Origin: Gemmatimonadota bacterium
GTDB lineage: Bacteria > Gemmatimonadota > Gemmatimonadetes > Gemmatimonadales > Gemmatimonadaceae
DNA length: 18,889 nt
Direction: 5' to 3'
Assembly: GCA_016794735.1 (NCBI GenBank)
Contig: JAEUJK010000313.1
Span: 1 to 18,889, forward strand
In this document: positions 1 through 9,711 of the stretch, in pieces
How positions within the stretch are numbered: the first letter of the stretch is position 1
Layout: each line of letters opens with the position of its first letter
Position numbers and translations under genes: made by a program
Notes under the pieces: generated by a model
Seen by the model: only the letters and a program-made list of their open reading frames with translations
The model's database searches: none
Told to the model about the DNA's origin: nothing

Positions 1-1441
1 ACACACTGATTGGTTTGCCGCCCCTGAACAGGCGGCCGCGGTCCGTGCCTCCGACGAGGAGTTCCCGGAATTCCCGGCTGATCTGGCGGAGGCCGCCGAG
101 CCGCTCGCCGAGCGGCTGAGCGAAGCCCAGGCGCAAGCGCCCGTTGCCGAGGCTGCTGACCACCTCGAGATCAACCTCGGTTCGCTCGACGTTGGTGCGC
201 AGGAGAATGTCGGATCGGGTTACGAGTCTCCCGAGTTTGTGCCGCTGGCCGGCACGATTGATCTCTCGGACGCCGCCGCCGCGCCTGAGCCGGTTGCCGC
301 CGAGCTTTCGTCGTACGAACCGGAGCCGGTGGTTGCCGACGTTTCCGCGTTTGAGGCTGAACCGGTCGTCGCCGAGGTCTCCACGTTTGAGCCGGAGCCC
401 ATCGTCGCCGAGGTGTCTGCGTTTGAGCCGGAACCGATCGTCGCCGAGGTCCCGGCGAGTGAGCCGGAGCCGGTGGTCGCCGAGGTGAGCCCGTTTGCGT
501 CGGATGAGCTGGACGCACCGGTCGCCGCGGTCGCACCGCGCGAGGAAGTGGAGTTCGAGGCGATGTTCGACGAGGTCGCACTCCCCGCGTCCGAGCCCGT
601 GGAAGCCGCGGTGGACGGGGCGATCGAGGCCGCGTTCGAGGGCGCCGCTGACGCGTCGGTCGATGACCGCGTGGAAGCCGCCGTTGATGCGGCCTCGGGT
701 GAATGGGATCCGATGGTCGGTCGCACGCCGGCCTTCAACGCCCCCGTGAGCGAAGAACCGCCCGCGCCGTTCGTGACCGAGACGATGGCGGAGTTGTACC
801 TGCAGCAGGGCTTTGACGAGGAAGCGCTCGCGATTTATCGGCAGCTGCTCGCGCAGGACCCGGCCGATGACACGCTGCGCGCCCGCGTGGAGGCACTCGA
901 GGCCGGGGCGCGTTCCCCGACGGTCACGCCGTTGCAGACCCCCGCGCAGGAACCGCAGGGGCCATCGATTCGCGACTTCTTCCGCAGCATTGCCACGCGC
1001 GGCGTGGACGTGGCCTCGCCGGTGGACGACCGCCCCGTCGCGATCGCGACCGTGGTGGACGACGTCGCTGTGCGCGCGACGCCTTCCTTTTCAGGTGTCG
1101 CGCATGCGGACGAAGCCCTGACCCAGCCCGACGCCGACGATGTGCGGGGTGGTGACGGGCTTGCTGCGATGTTCCGGGAGCAGGCACCGAATGCGAGTGA
1201 TGAACTCGCGGCGCAGAGCCTTGCCGGTGCCTTTGGCCTGCCGTCGACCCCGGTGGCGCCGGAGCTATCGCTCGACGCGCTCTTCGGGCAACTTCCGTCC
1301 GCGCAAGCGGACGCCGTGACGTCCGCGTTCCGGGCCGGAAGCTCGGAGCCGTCGGTCCCGCTCACACCGGGCCCCGATGGTGAAGCCAATGCGGATGTCG
1401 AGCAGTTCACGGCCTGGCTCGAAGGGCTGAAGAAGAAGTGA
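1..1441 (+). CDS. TPR-like protein with a Pro/Glu/Val-rich repeat region (5' end missing)
   Basis: The reading frame is open from base 2, so the start lies upstream; the GTG at 239 is only an internal codon. The N-terminal two thirds of the visible part is acidic and rich in Ala, Glu, Pro and Val. It includes six tandem 12-residue units of the type PEPVVAEVSAFE (bases 284-499). After it, at about bases 764-906, comes one clear TPR-like helical pair (TETMAELYLQQGFDEEALAIYRQ begins it; only part is quoted here: ELYLQQGFDEEALAIYRQLL). The C-terminus ends in FTAWLEGLKKK after two short amphipathic segments. The visible part has no signal peptide or membrane segment. The low-complexity part probably is an extended linker, and the TPR suggests protein-protein contacts. 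The partner and function are unknown. The stop overlaps the aroQ start (GTGA). Coding is secure; the family name is moderate. Confidence 0.8.
   Translation, partial: HTDWFAAPEQAAAVRASDEEFPEFPADLAEAAEPLAERLSEAQAQAPVAEAADHLEINLGSLDVGAQENVGSGYESPEFVPLAGTIDLSDAAAAPEPVAAELSSYEPEPVVADVSAFEAEPVVAEVSTFEPEPIVAEVSAFEPEPIVAEVPASEPEPVVAEVSPFASDELDAPVAAVAPREEVEFEAMFDEVALPASEPVEAAVDGAIEAAFEGAADASVDDRVEAAVDAASGEWDPMVGRTPAFNAPVSEEPPAPFVTETMAELYLQQGFDEEALAIYRQLLAQDPADDTLRARVEALEAGARSPTVTPLQTPAQEPQGPSIRDFFRSIATRGVDVASPVDDRPVAIATVVDDVAVRATPSFSGVAHADEALTQPDADDVRGGDGLAAMFREQAPNASDELAAQSLAGAFGLPSTPVAPELSLDALFGQLPSAQADAVTSAFRAGSSEPSVPLTPGPDGEANADVEQFTAWLEGLKKK
284..499 (+). repeat. Six tandem 36-bp units encoding 12-residue PEPVVAEVS-type repeats
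   Basis: Translation in the frame of the first gene gives PEPVAAELSSYE, PEPVVADVSAFE, AEPVVAEVSTFE, PEPIVAEVSAFE, PEPIVAEVPASE and PEPVVAEVSPFA back to back. The period is exactly 12 residues (36 bases), with no spacer between units. The central units are closest to one another and the edges are more diverged, as expected for expansion by slippage or unequal recombination. Looser copies of the same Ala/Val/Glu pattern continue to about base 690. This is a coding repeat, not a CRISPR array. Confidence 0.9.
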
Positions 1442-1875
1442 GAATTGCCGTTCTCAACGGCCCCAACCTCAACCTGCTCGGCAAGCGCGAACCGGAGATC
1501 TACGGCACCACCACGCTGGGGGATATCGAGACCCGCCTGCGTCAGGTGGCTGGCGTGCTTGGGGTGACGCTGGAGTTCGGGCAGTGGAACGGGGAAGGGG
1601 AGATCATCGATGCAGTGCAGCGCCTCCGTGGGCGCGCCGATGGCGCCGTGATCAACGCCGGCGCCTATTCACACACGAGCCTCGCGATTCGCGACGCGTT
1701 CTCCGCGGTGCAGGTGCCCTACGTCGAGGTGCACATCACCAACATCTACGCGCGAGAGCCTGAGCGACGGCATTCGGTGTTGGCGTCGCAGGCCCTGGGA
1801 CTCGTCTGCGGGATGGGCGCCATGGGCTACGAACTCGCCCTCCGCGGCCTCGTCGCGCGCCTCGCGCCCCAGTGA
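1438..1875 (+). CDS. aroQ: Type II 3-dehydroquinate dehydratase
   Basis: This cytoplasmic enzyme converts 3-dehydroquinate to 3-dehydroshikimate, the third step of the shikimate pathway. The 145 residues match the usual length for the small dodecameric type II enzymes. Visible landmarks are the N-terminal GPNLNLLGKREPEIYG, with the essential Arg17 and Tyr22 of the flexible lid; NAGAYSHTS with Asn73; the EVHITN segment with catalytic His99; and the REPERRHS substrate-binding stretch (about residues 106-113). The QWNGEGEIID segment near residue 49 corresponds to the family's QSNxEGxLID, with Gly where many members have His. The GTG start at 1438 overlaps the stop of the preceding gene by four bases (GTGA), so translation is probably coupled. 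No other shikimate gene is visible. The assignment is firm. Confidence 0.96.
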   Translation: MRIAVLNGPNLNLLGKREPEIYGTTTLGDIETRLRQVAGVLGVTLEFGQWNGEGEIIDAVQRLRGRADGAVINAGAYSHTSLAIRDAFSAVQVPYVEVHITNIYAREPERRHSVLASQALGLVCGMGAMGYELALRGLVARLAPQ

Positions 1876-2960
1876 TGGACCATCCGGCGCGCCTGCGTCG
1901 GCTGCGTGAGTTGCTCCTCGCCGCGCAGGGCGATGCGTTCCTCGTGTCAGCGCTCCCGAACGTCCGGTACCTCACCGGCTTCTCCGGCTCGAACGCCCTG
2001 GTCCTCGTCACGCAGAAGCAGTGCGTGCTCTTCACCGACTTCCGTTACGAGTCGCAAGTCGCCGAGGAGTGTGGGGCTGCCGTCGAGGTGCGGATCGAAC
2101 CGTCGTCGCTCTGGGCCGGGTTGTGGACGGTGCTTGGCGCGGATACGACCCTCAGGTCCGTGGTCTTCGAGGCCGGGCACCTCACCGTGCGTGACATGGA
2201 GCGGTGTCGCGCCCAGGGGTCGCAGTGGACGTGGCGCGCGGGCGCGTCCGAGGTTGAGACACTTCGTGCGACCAAGGAACCCGTCGAGATCGACGCGATC
2301 AGGCGGGCTGGCACCGTTGCGACCGCGGCGCTGAAGGCGCTGCTGCCGCTCGTGCGCCCCGGACTCAGCGAACTCGAGGTGTGCGGCCTGCTGGAGCGCG
2401 AACTGCGCCAGGCGGGCAGCGAAGCGCATCCGTTCCCCGCGATCGTGGCCTCTGGAGAGCGATCGGCGCTGCCACACGCGCGTCCGTCGGCGCGACGCCT
2501 CCGGCGGGGTGATTTCCTCCTCCTGGACTTCGGGGCGACCGTCGATGGCTATGTCTCGGACATCACCCGCACCGTGGTGCTCGGACCGCCCACGGAAGCC
2601 CAGCGGGCCCAGCACGCCCTCGTGGCGGCGGCACAGGAGGCCGCCCTGCGGGGGCTGCGCGCTGGAATGACGGGGAAGGCCGGGGACGCCATTGCACGCA
2701 GCGTGATCGAGGCGGCCGGCCGGGGCCCTGAATTCGGACACAGCCTCGGCCATGGGATCGGGCTCGAGGTGCACGAGGACCCGCGACTTTCCCGGCTGTC
2801 CGAGCTCCCCCTACCCGAAGGGACTGTCGTTACCGTCGAGCCCGGGGTTTATTCCCCGGGGATGGGTGGGGTGAGGATCGAGGACGATGTCTACCTGACG
2901 GCTGGCGGCGCAGAGCTGCTCACCGAGTTCCCGAGGGAGCTGCTGGTGATCGGCGAATAG
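1875..2960 (+). CDS. M24B family metallopeptidase, Xaa-Pro aminopeptidase/dipeptidase type
   Basis: The protein is probably a cytoplasmic dimetal peptidase that removes an N-terminal residue preceding proline. An N-terminal creatinase-like domain (about residues 1-125, with VRYLTGFSGSNA near residue 30) precedes the pita-bread catalytic domain (about 135-361). All five metal ligands of the M24 family are present: Asp218 in LLLDFGA, Asp229 in VSDITRT, His293 in GHGIG, Glu322 in TVEPGVY and Glu336 in VRIEDD. The second-shell His of EVHEDP is also there. At 361 residues it has the length of the short PepQ/YqhT-type enzymes rather than the roughly 440 residues of E. coli PepP. I chose the ATG at 1875, which shares its A with the aroQ stop (TGATG); a GTG three bases earlier is an alternative. 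Placement between aroQ and accB is common in bacteria. The exact substrate preference cannot be read from the sequence. Confidence 0.93.
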   Translation: MDHPARLRRLRELLLAAQGDAFLVSALPNVRYLTGFSGSNALVLVTQKQCVLFTDFRYESQVAEECGAAVEVRIEPSSLWAGLWTVLGADTTLRSVVFEAGHLTVRDMERCRAQGSQWTWRAGASEVETLRATKEPVEIDAIRRAGTVATAALKALLPLVRPGLSELEVCGLLERELRQAGSEAHPFPAIVASGERSALPHARPSARRLRRGDFLLLDFGATVDGYVSDITRTVVLGPPTEAQRAQHALVAAAQEAALRGLRAGMTGKAGDAIARSVIEAAGRGPEFGHSLGHGIGLEVHEDPRLSRLSELPLPEGTVVTVEPGVYSPGMGGVRIEDDVYLTAGGAELLTEFPRELLVIGE

Positions 2961-2989
2961 GTCGCGGCCGTCCCTATTCATACCGGGCC

Positions 2990-3496
2990 ATGATCGACTT
3001 ACGCTACGTCAAGAAGCTCATCGAGATGCTGGATGGTTCCTCCGTGGACTCCGTGGAGATCACGGGAGACAAGGGACAGAAGATCCGCATCTCCAAGAGC
3101 CCGCAGACCCGTGGCGCCGTCCAGATTCCGACCGCCATGCCGGTGCCGGCGATGGTCGCCGCCCCTGCGCCGATCGGGCGCCCCACGCCCACCGAGGCCA
3201 TGCCGGCGATCGCCGAGCCGGAGGCCCCGCGCGCCGAGGCCCCCAAGGTCAACCTGACCGAAGTGAAGTCGCCGATGGTCGGCACGTTCTACTCCGCCCC
3301 GGAGCCCGGGGCGAAAGCTTACGCACCCGTGGGATCGCGCGTCTCTAAAGGACAGGTCCTCTGCATCATCGAAGCCATGAAGATCATGAACGAGATCGAG
3401 GCAGAGGTCACCGGGGTAGTCAAGGAAGTCTGCGTGCAGGATGCGCACCCGGTGGAATATGGCCAGGTCCTTTTCCGCGTCGATCCGAATGGGTAG
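2990..3496 (+). CDS. accB: Biotin carboxyl carrier protein of acetyl-CoA carboxylase
   Basis: AccB carries the biotin that shuttles CO2 between biotin carboxylase and the carboxyltransferase in the first step of fatty acid synthesis. The 168-residue protein has the standard plan. A helical N-terminal segment (about 1-40) is followed by a mobile Pro/Ala-rich linker (about 45-88) and a C-terminal biotinyl domain (about 92-168). The biotin attachment motif EAMKIMNEI is intact, with Lys131 as the acceptor. The protruding thumb typical of bacterial AccB is visible as PMVGTFYSAPEPGAKAYA. It starts 29 bases after the peptidase gene, and I see no convincing Shine-Dalgarno sequence. The pilT reading frame begins inside its last codons. 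Its enzymatic partner accC lies just beyond pilT. Confidence 0.97.
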   Translation: MIDLRYVKKLIEMLDGSSVDSVEITGDKGQKIRISKSPQTRGAVQIPTAMPVPAMVAAPAPIGRPTPTEAMPAIAEPEAPRAEAPKVNLTEVKSPMVGTFYSAPEPGAKAYAPVGSRVSKGQVLCIIEAMKIMNEIEAEVTGVVKEVCVQDAHPVEYGQVLFRVDPNG

Positions 3497-4670
3497 CTCC
3501 GCGCACGAATCCGACGGACCCACTTCTGCACTCGGTACCATCCCGCGCGCCCCCATCAGCCTCAAGGGGATCCTGCAGCAGATGGTGCAAATGGGCGCCT
3601 CCGACCTTCACCTGAAGGTCGGGCGACCACCGACGCTCCGCGTGAACGGCGACCTCTCGCCACTCCCGATGCCGGCGTTGCGCCCCGAGGACATGAGCAC
3701 CCTCGCGAAGGAGCTCATGAGCCCCAAGCAGGTGAAGGAGTTCGCCGAGTTTCGTGAAGCGGACTTCGCGACGGGCGTCCCGGGCATCGGTCGCTTCCGC
3801 GTGAACGCCTACCAGCAGCGCGGCACGATTGCGTTTGCCATTCGTACCGTCCCGCACCAGGCGAAGTCGATCGCGGAACTGAACCTGCCGGGCATCGTCG
3901 AGGAAATCGCCCTCCTGCCACGCGGCCTCGTGCTCGTGACCGGGGTGACGGGATCCGGCAAGTCGACGGCCCTCGCCTCGATGCTGCAGGTGATGAACGA
4001 GCGGCGCCACGCGAACATCATCACGATCGAGGATCCGATCGAGTTCCTGCACCGAGACGTGAAGTGCCACATCAACCAGCGCGAAGTCGGCATCGACACC
4101 GGCAGCTTCGGGCAGGCACTTCGCCGGGTGTTGCGCCAGGACCCGGACGTCATCCTCATCGGCGAAATTCGCGACCTCGACACGCTCGATACCGCGCTCA
4201 AGGCGGCGGACACGGGGCACCTGGTCTTCAGCACGCTGCACACGACGGACGCGACCCAAACGATCAACCGCATCCTGTCGTTCTATCCGCCGCACCAGCA
4301 GAACGAAGTGCGGTTCGCCCTCTCGACGGCGCTCGCCGCCGTCGTGTCGCTGCGCCTCGTGCCGCGCTCGGACCGGCCGGGTCGTGTGCCCGCCTGCGAG
4401 GTCCTCATCAACACTGCGGCCGTGCGTGAGCAGGTCCGTGATGTCTCGAAGACCCTCAACATCCCGGACCTCATCAAGGAAGGGACGGTGCAGTACGGGA
4501 TGCAGAGCTTCGACCAGTCGTTGATGTCGTGGTACTCGAAGGGGGTCATTTCCTACGAAAACGCGCTATTCTACGCCACCAACCCGAACGAGTTTGCGCT
4601 GCGGGTGCAGGGTGTGGCGGGGTCCAGCGACAACTCGTGGAACGACTTCGAAACCGACGAACTGGGTTGA
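3489..4670 (+). CDS. pilT: PilT-like type IV pilus retraction ATPase
   Basis: This secretion-type hexameric ATPase would power pilus retraction on the cytoplasmic side of the inner membrane, driving twitching, adhesion or DNA uptake. The family's landmarks occur in order: an N-terminal MGASDLHLKVGRPP; Walker A GVTGSGKST (about 152-160, Lys158); an Asp box ITIEDPIEFLH; Walker B DVILIGEIRD; and a His box GHLVFSTLHTTDA. The C-terminal part (about 280-393) is PilT/PilU-like and carries a somewhat longer acidic tail (DDF-like end, NDFETDELG). The frame is open back to an ATG at 3441 deep inside accB. I prefer the ATG at 3489, just before the conserved domain, which overlaps the accB stop by eight bases and gives 393 residues. 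No other pilus genes are in the window. PilT and PilU cannot be separated with certainty, so the symbol is provisional. Confidence 0.93.
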   Translation: MGSSAHESDGPTSALGTIPRAPISLKGILQQMVQMGASDLHLKVGRPPTLRVNGDLSPLPMPALRPEDMSTLAKELMSPKQVKEFAEFREADFATGVPGIGRFRVNAYQQRGTIAFAIRTVPHQAKSIAELNLPGIVEEIALLPRGLVLVTGVTGSGKSTALASMLQVMNERRHANIITIEDPIEFLHRDVKCHINQREVGIDTGSFGQALRRVLRQDPDVILIGEIRDLDTLDTALKAADTGHLVFSTLHTTDATQTINRILSFYPPHQQNEVRFALSTALAAVVSLRLVPRSDRPGRVPACEVLINTAAVREQVRDVSKTLNIPDLIKEGTVQYGMQSFDQSLMSWYSKGVISYENALFYATNPNEFALRVQGVAGSSDNSWNDFETDELG

Positions 4671-4719
4671 CCCGGCCGCTGGGGCGGCGGGGTGAACTGC
4701 TACCTCCCGCTCCACGTCC

Positions 4720-6074
<1,355 letters not shown>

Positions 6075-6078
<4 letters not shown>

Positions 6079-6827
6079 GCGTGCGCGTGGATGTGTATTT
6101 CGGGCCGGCGACCTTGCCGCCGTCCGAGTGGCAGGGGCGTGTGGTCGTGGTCATCGACGTGCTGCGCGCGTCCACGACGATGGCGACGGCGCTGGCCCAT
6201 GGGGCGCGCGCGATCATCCCGTTCGAGTCCGCCGACGATGCCGTCGCGCGCTTCAAGTCGTTCGACCGGTCGGAGGTGCTCCTGGCCGGTGAGCGGCGGA
6301 TGGCCCGCATTTCCGGGTTTGACCTCGGGAACTCACCGGCCGAGTTCACGCGCGAGGTGGTCGAGGGCAAGACGATCCTCATGACCACCACCAACGGCAC
6401 GGCCGCGCTGATGGCGGTGCAGGGCGCCACCGAGATCGTGCTGGGCGCCTTCGTGAACCTGTCGGCCACGGTCGCGGTGCTGCGGCACGCGATCCGCAAC
6501 ACGCTCGGGATTGCGGTGGTCTGCGCCGGCTCCGAGCGGCAGTTCGCCATGGAAGACGCCGTGTGCGCCGGCCGCATGCTGCGCGCGGTCTCGCGGCGCC
6601 TGGCCACCGCGCACTGGAACGATGCGGCGCGCGCCGTGGTGGCGCTCGATCGGCGCTACGGCAAGGACATCGAGGGGTGCTTGCGCGACACCGTGCATGG
6701 GCGGGCGCTGGCCGAGGCGGGGTTCTCCGGTGACGTTGCGCTGGCCGCCGCGCTCGATACCCACGCGATCGTGCCCGTCTACGCGGAGCGTCAGGTCACG
6801 CCGCTCGGCCGCCCGCGGCGGCGGTGA
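6075..6827 (+). CDS. comB: ComB-like 2-phosphosulfolactate phosphatase family protein
   Basis: The family is named for a Mg-dependent phosphatase that turns 2-phosphosulfolactate into sulfolactate in archaeal coenzyme M synthesis. Many bacteria that make no coenzyme M also carry members. The 250-residue protein shows the family signatures in order: VVVIDVLRASTT (about 23-35, with Asp28), AGERRMARISGFDLGNSP (about 73-91), ILMTTTNGTAAL near residue 100 and a VVCAGS segment near 150. It starts at a GTG that overlaps the accC stop by four bases, and its own stop overlaps the ftsK start the same way. No signal peptide or membrane segment is seen, so it is probably cytoplasmic. No comA, comC or other coenzyme M genes are nearby, so the true substrate is uncertain. 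The symbol marks family membership only. Confidence 0.88.
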
Positions 6828-9130
6828 CCGGCATGTCCTCTGGCGTGCGGCGCGAGATCGCCGGCGTCGCCTGGGTGATCCTGGCGGTGTTCCTGGCGGG
6901 CGCCATCGCCTTCCAACCGGTCGATCCCTACACGTCGTGTGCAGCGGCCACCGGTCGCTTCGGCCCCGTCGGGGCGTGCCTCAAGGCGGCCCTGCAGGGC
7001 GCGCTGGGCGGCCCGACCACCTGGGTGCTGCCGCTGCTCCCCCTGTTGCACGGATTGCGCGTGTTGCGACGTATCCCCGAGGAGGCGGATCGCCGCTGGA
7101 CGCTGTTCACCGTCGGCGCGCTCGCCCTGCTGCCGATTGCCATCGGCCTGTGGAGTGACGCGACCCCGCAACCCGATTCACCCGCCGGCCTGTGGGGGTC
7201 GTTCGTTGCGTTCTACCTGCGGCGCGCGCTGGGCACGGCCGGTGCCTGGCTCGCACTCCTGCTGAGCGCGTCGGCGCTCACCGCATGGACCCTGCGATGG
7301 AACCCGGTGCGCATGGTCATCGGGTCTGCGCAGGCGCCCGTGGCCAAACCAACGCTTGCATCTGTGCTCGAGCCGCCGCCGGAGGAGATGCCGGCGGTGG
7401 AAGGGTATCGGGGGGAGGATCCTGCGCGCCCCGTCGAGCCCCCGGTCGTCGTCGACCAGCTCGCGGAACGACGCAAGCGCAAGGAAAAGAAGCCGCCCGC
7501 CCCCGAGCCGGCGCCGAAGGCGGTTGCGCCCGTGGCCCCGCCAGCGGTCGCGCCATCGCTCAACATCGAGGACGCGCTGCAGTTCGTCCTCCCCTCGCCG
7601 GAACTGCTGACGCCAGCGCCACCTTCCGAGCCGGAGCTCGGCAAGCGCGACCTGGAGGCGATGGGCGCGAAGCTCATGGACGCCCTGCGCACCTTCAAGG
7701 TCGAGGGCACACTGGTCGATCACACCGTCGGCCCGGTCGTCACGCAGTTCGAGATCGAACCGGCCCCCGGCGTGAAGGTGCGGCAGTTCGCGAACCTCGC
7801 GAATGACCTCGCGCTCGCCATGCGCGCGTCGAGCATCCGCGTGGTGGCGCCGATCCCCGGTCGCGGTGCGGTCGGGGTGGAGGTGCCGAATCCCACGCCG
7901 CAGGTGGTGGCCTTCCGCGCGCTCATCGAATCCCCCGAGTTCCAGAACGCGCGCATGGCGCTGCCACTGGCCCTGGGGCGCGACCTCGAGGGGCGTGTGG
8001 TGGTTACGGACCTCGCGCGCATGCCGCACCTGCTGATCGCTGGTGCGACCGGGTCCGGCAAGTCGGTCTGCGTGAACACGATCATCACGAGCCTCGTGTA
8101 CCGGCACACGCCGGAGACGCTCAAGTTCCTGATGGTCGACCCCAAGATGGTCGAGTTGTCGGTCTACAACGCCTTGCCGCACCTGCTGCACAAGGTGATC
8201 ACCGACAACCGCGACGCCGCGTACGTGCTCAAGTGGGCCGTGATGACCATGCAGAAGCGGTACGAACTGCTGGCGGCCAACGGGGCGCGGAACATCCAGG
8301 AGTTCAACAAGCGCGTGCTGGATGGAGCGTCGTTGATCCACCCGCGTCGCGCCGACGTGGCGTTCGAGCGCGAGGAGTACAAGGACGGCATCATGCCGTA
8401 CGTCGTGCTGGTGATCGACGAGCTGGCCGACCTGATGATGACGGTGCAGGGGGAGGTGGAGACGCCGCTCGCCATGCTGGCGCAGAAAGCGCGCGCCATC
8501 GGCATCCACATCATCCTCGCAACGCAGCGGCCCTCGGTGAACGTCATCACCGGCCTGATCAAGGCGAACTTCCCGAGCCGGATTGCCTTTCGCGTCGCCT
8601 CGCAGATCGACAGCCGCACCATCATCGACGGGATGGGGGCGGAGTCGCTGCTTGGGAACGGTGACATGTTGTTCATTCCGCCCGGCAAGTCGGAGCCGCA
8701 GCGCCTCCAGGGCGCCTTCATCCCCGGCGATGACACCGAGCAGCTTACCTCGTGGTTCACCGCGCGCACCGAAGCGCGGAAGGACGCAATGCGAGCGCGC
8801 GGCACGGCGACCGAGGAGCCGCCCGCGGACATCATCGCCGAGATGAAGGCGCAGGAAGCGCTCGATCGCGAGGACGACGAGGAGACGCCACAGGGCGAGG
8901 GCCAGCGCGACCCGATCTTCCGGCGCGCGGCCGAGACCTGCATCCAGCACCAGCTGGGTTCGACGTCGTTGCTGCAGCGCCGGCTGGGGATCGGGTATGG
9001 TCGCGCCGCGCGTGTGATCGACCAGCTGCACGCCGCGGGTGTGCTTGGTCCGCCCAACGGATCCAAGCCGCGCGAGATCCTCATGGGGCTCGACGAGCTG
9101 GATCGCATCGCGCCGCCGTCCGAGGACTGA
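6824..9130 (+). CDS. ftsK: FtsK/SpoIIIE-type DNA translocase
   Basis: This septum-anchored DNA pump moves the chromosome terminus and helps dimer resolution at division. The 768-residue protein begins with a membrane domain of about four segments (roughly 12-30, 50-80, 92-110 and 123-158). A Pro/Ala-rich linker follows (about 165-270), then the alpha/beta motor and a winged-helix gamma domain (about 698-765, LGSTSLLQRRLGIGYGRAAR). Walker A is GATGSGKS (407-414, Lys413), and Walker B is VLVIDELADL with Asp532. The gamma domain implies recognition of polar sequences such as KOPS or SRS, although the motif used here is unknown. It starts at a GTG overlapping the comB stop (GTGA); an ATG nine bases later is an alternative. 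The length is modest, with a short linker compared with E. coli FtsK. Confidence 0.97.
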   Translation: MTGMSSGVRREIAGVAWVILAVFLAGAIAFQPVDPYTSCAAATGRFGPVGACLKAALQGALGGPTTWVLPLLPLLHGLRVLRRIPEEADRRWTLFTVGALALLPIAIGLWSDATPQPDSPAGLWGSFVAFYLRRALGTAGAWLALLLSASALTAWTLRWNPVRMVIGSAQAPVAKPTLASVLEPPPEEMPAVEGYRGEDPARPVEPPVVVDQLAERRKRKEKKPPAPEPAPKAVAPVAPPAVAPSLNIEDALQFVLPSPELLTPAPPSEPELGKRDLEAMGAKLMDALRTFKVEGTLVDHTVGPVVTQFEIEPAPGVKVRQFANLANDLALAMRASSIRVVAPIPGRGAVGVEVPNPTPQVVAFRALIESPEFQNARMALPLALGRDLEGRVVVTDLARMPHLLIAGATGSGKSVCVNTIITSLVYRHTPETLKFLMVDPKMVELSVYNALPHLLHKVITDNRDAAYVLKWAVMTMQKRYELLAANGARNIQEFNKRVLDGASLIHPRRADVAFEREEYKDGIMPYVVLVIDELADLMMTVQGEVETPLAMLAQKARAIGIHIILATQRPSVNVITGLIKANFPSRIAFRVASQIDSRTIIDGMGAESLLGNGDMLFIPPGKSEPQRLQGAFIPGDDTEQLTSWFTARTEARKDAMRARGTATEEPPADIIAEMKAQEALDREDDEETPQGEGQRDPIFRRAAETCIQHQLGSTSLLQRRLGIGYGRAARVIDQLHAAGVLGPPNGSKPREILMGLDELDRIAPPSED

Positions 9131-9248
9131 TCAGATCGCGGGGCAGGGCGAGAGCCTTGCCGATTACGCGCCACCGTTTGCGCGAAAAGTTGCTGATCGG
9201 GGATATCGTGATGATGGCCCCGTTGCCGAGCGCGCACAGACTGGGTGC

Positions 9249-9620
9249 GTGAGGACGCCACAGGAACTCGGTGTTTTCGGTGAGCGAATCGCCGAGCGAT
9301 GGCTCAATCGGCGCGGCTGGCGTGTACTGCATCGCCGCTACCGTTCGGGCCATCGGGACATCGACCTGGTCGCGGAGCGCGACGGTATCGTCTCGTTCGT
9401 GGAAGTGAAGACGCGACGCGGTGCCTCATTCGGTGGTCCGGTGGCAGCGGTTAACTGGAAGAAGCAGCGCGAGTTGGCGCGTTCAGCTCACACGTGGGTT
9501 GATCGCTTTGGTCGTCGCGGGGAGTGTTATCGGTTCGACGTGGTGGGCGTGCTCGTGGGAGAAACGAGCGTCCGTGTACGCCATGTGGAGAACGCATTCT
9601 CCCTGGAAAGTCGTGCTTGA
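9249..9620 (+). CDS. yraN: YraN/UPF0102 family putative nuclease
   Basis: Small proteins of this family have a Holliday-junction-resolvase/restriction-endonuclease-like fold; the physiological role is still poorly defined. The 123 residues starting at the GTG at 9249 match the family length of about 120. The N-terminal GVFGERIAERWLNRRGWRVL gives the conserved Glu12. The core GHRDIDLVAERDG plus FVEVKTRRG provides the PD-(D/E)XK-type acidic and basic residues Asp39, Glu52 and Lys54. The frame stays open upstream to 9039, but that part is inside ftsK and looks nothing like the family, so the shorter start is preferred. The 118-base gap after ftsK has no clear terminator. It contains a 14-codon reading frame ending in a GTGA overlap with this start. 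The gene ends 96 bases before recA. Confidence 0.9.
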   Translation: MRTPQELGVFGERIAERWLNRRGWRVLHRRYRSGHRDIDLVAERDGIVSFVEVKTRRGASFGGPVAAVNWKKQRELARSAHTWVDRFGRRGECYRFDVVGVLVGETSVRVRHVENAFSLESRA

Positions 9621-9662
9621 AGAATTTCGGGCCTTTCGTATTTTGTTCGGGCGAGGTATGAT
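9617..9662 (+). promoter_or_regulatory. Candidate promoter region of recA
   Basis: A short AT-richer stretch in otherwise GC-rich DNA lies between yraN and recA. Two overlapping sigma70-like readings are possible. One is TTGAAG (9617-9622) and TATTTT (9639-9644), separated by 16 bases. The other is a good -10 TATGAT (9657-9662) with a poor -35. The second would place transcription start near 9669 and leave a leader of about 48 bases. The -35 of the first overlaps the yraN stop codon. Direct TTCGGGC copies begin at 9626 and 9646, 20 bases apart. Confidence 0.45.
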
Positions 9663-9682
9663 CGTCGAGTCGGCGGTCGACG
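9663..9682 (+). promoter_or_regulatory. Inverted repeat CGTCGA-N8-TCGACG next to the recA promoter
   Basis: Two perfect six-base arms, 9663-9668 and 9677-9682, are separated by eight bases and begin immediately after the best -10 element (TATGAT). The position suits a repressor operator, or a small hairpin in the recA leader. I cannot tell which, and I do not know the LexA motif of this lineage well enough to name it. Confidence 0.3.
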
Positions 9683-9706
9683 CCTTCCCCACCACACACA
9701 CTTTTG

Positions 9707-9711
9707 GGTGA
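9707..9711 (+). promoter_or_regulatory. Ribosome binding site of recA
   Basis: GGTGA lies five bases before the ATG at 9717 and complements the 3' end of 16S rRNA. It decides against the in-frame GTG at 9708, which lies within this site and has no upstream Shine-Dalgarno sequence of its own. Confidence 0.6.

Noticed and set aside
284..499. CRISPR-like 36-base periodicity
   Set aside because: The units are contiguous with no spacers and stay in frame within a protein gene.
7178..9031. A 617-codon open frame on the minus strand opposite ftsK
   Set aside because: Its translation is Arg/His-rich with no recognisable domain, while the + strand encodes a full FtsK. Long antisense frames are expected in high-GC DNA.
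9039..9248. Longer start for yraN
   Set aside because: The extension overlaps the ftsK gamma domain and does not resemble the family; the 123-residue version has the family length.
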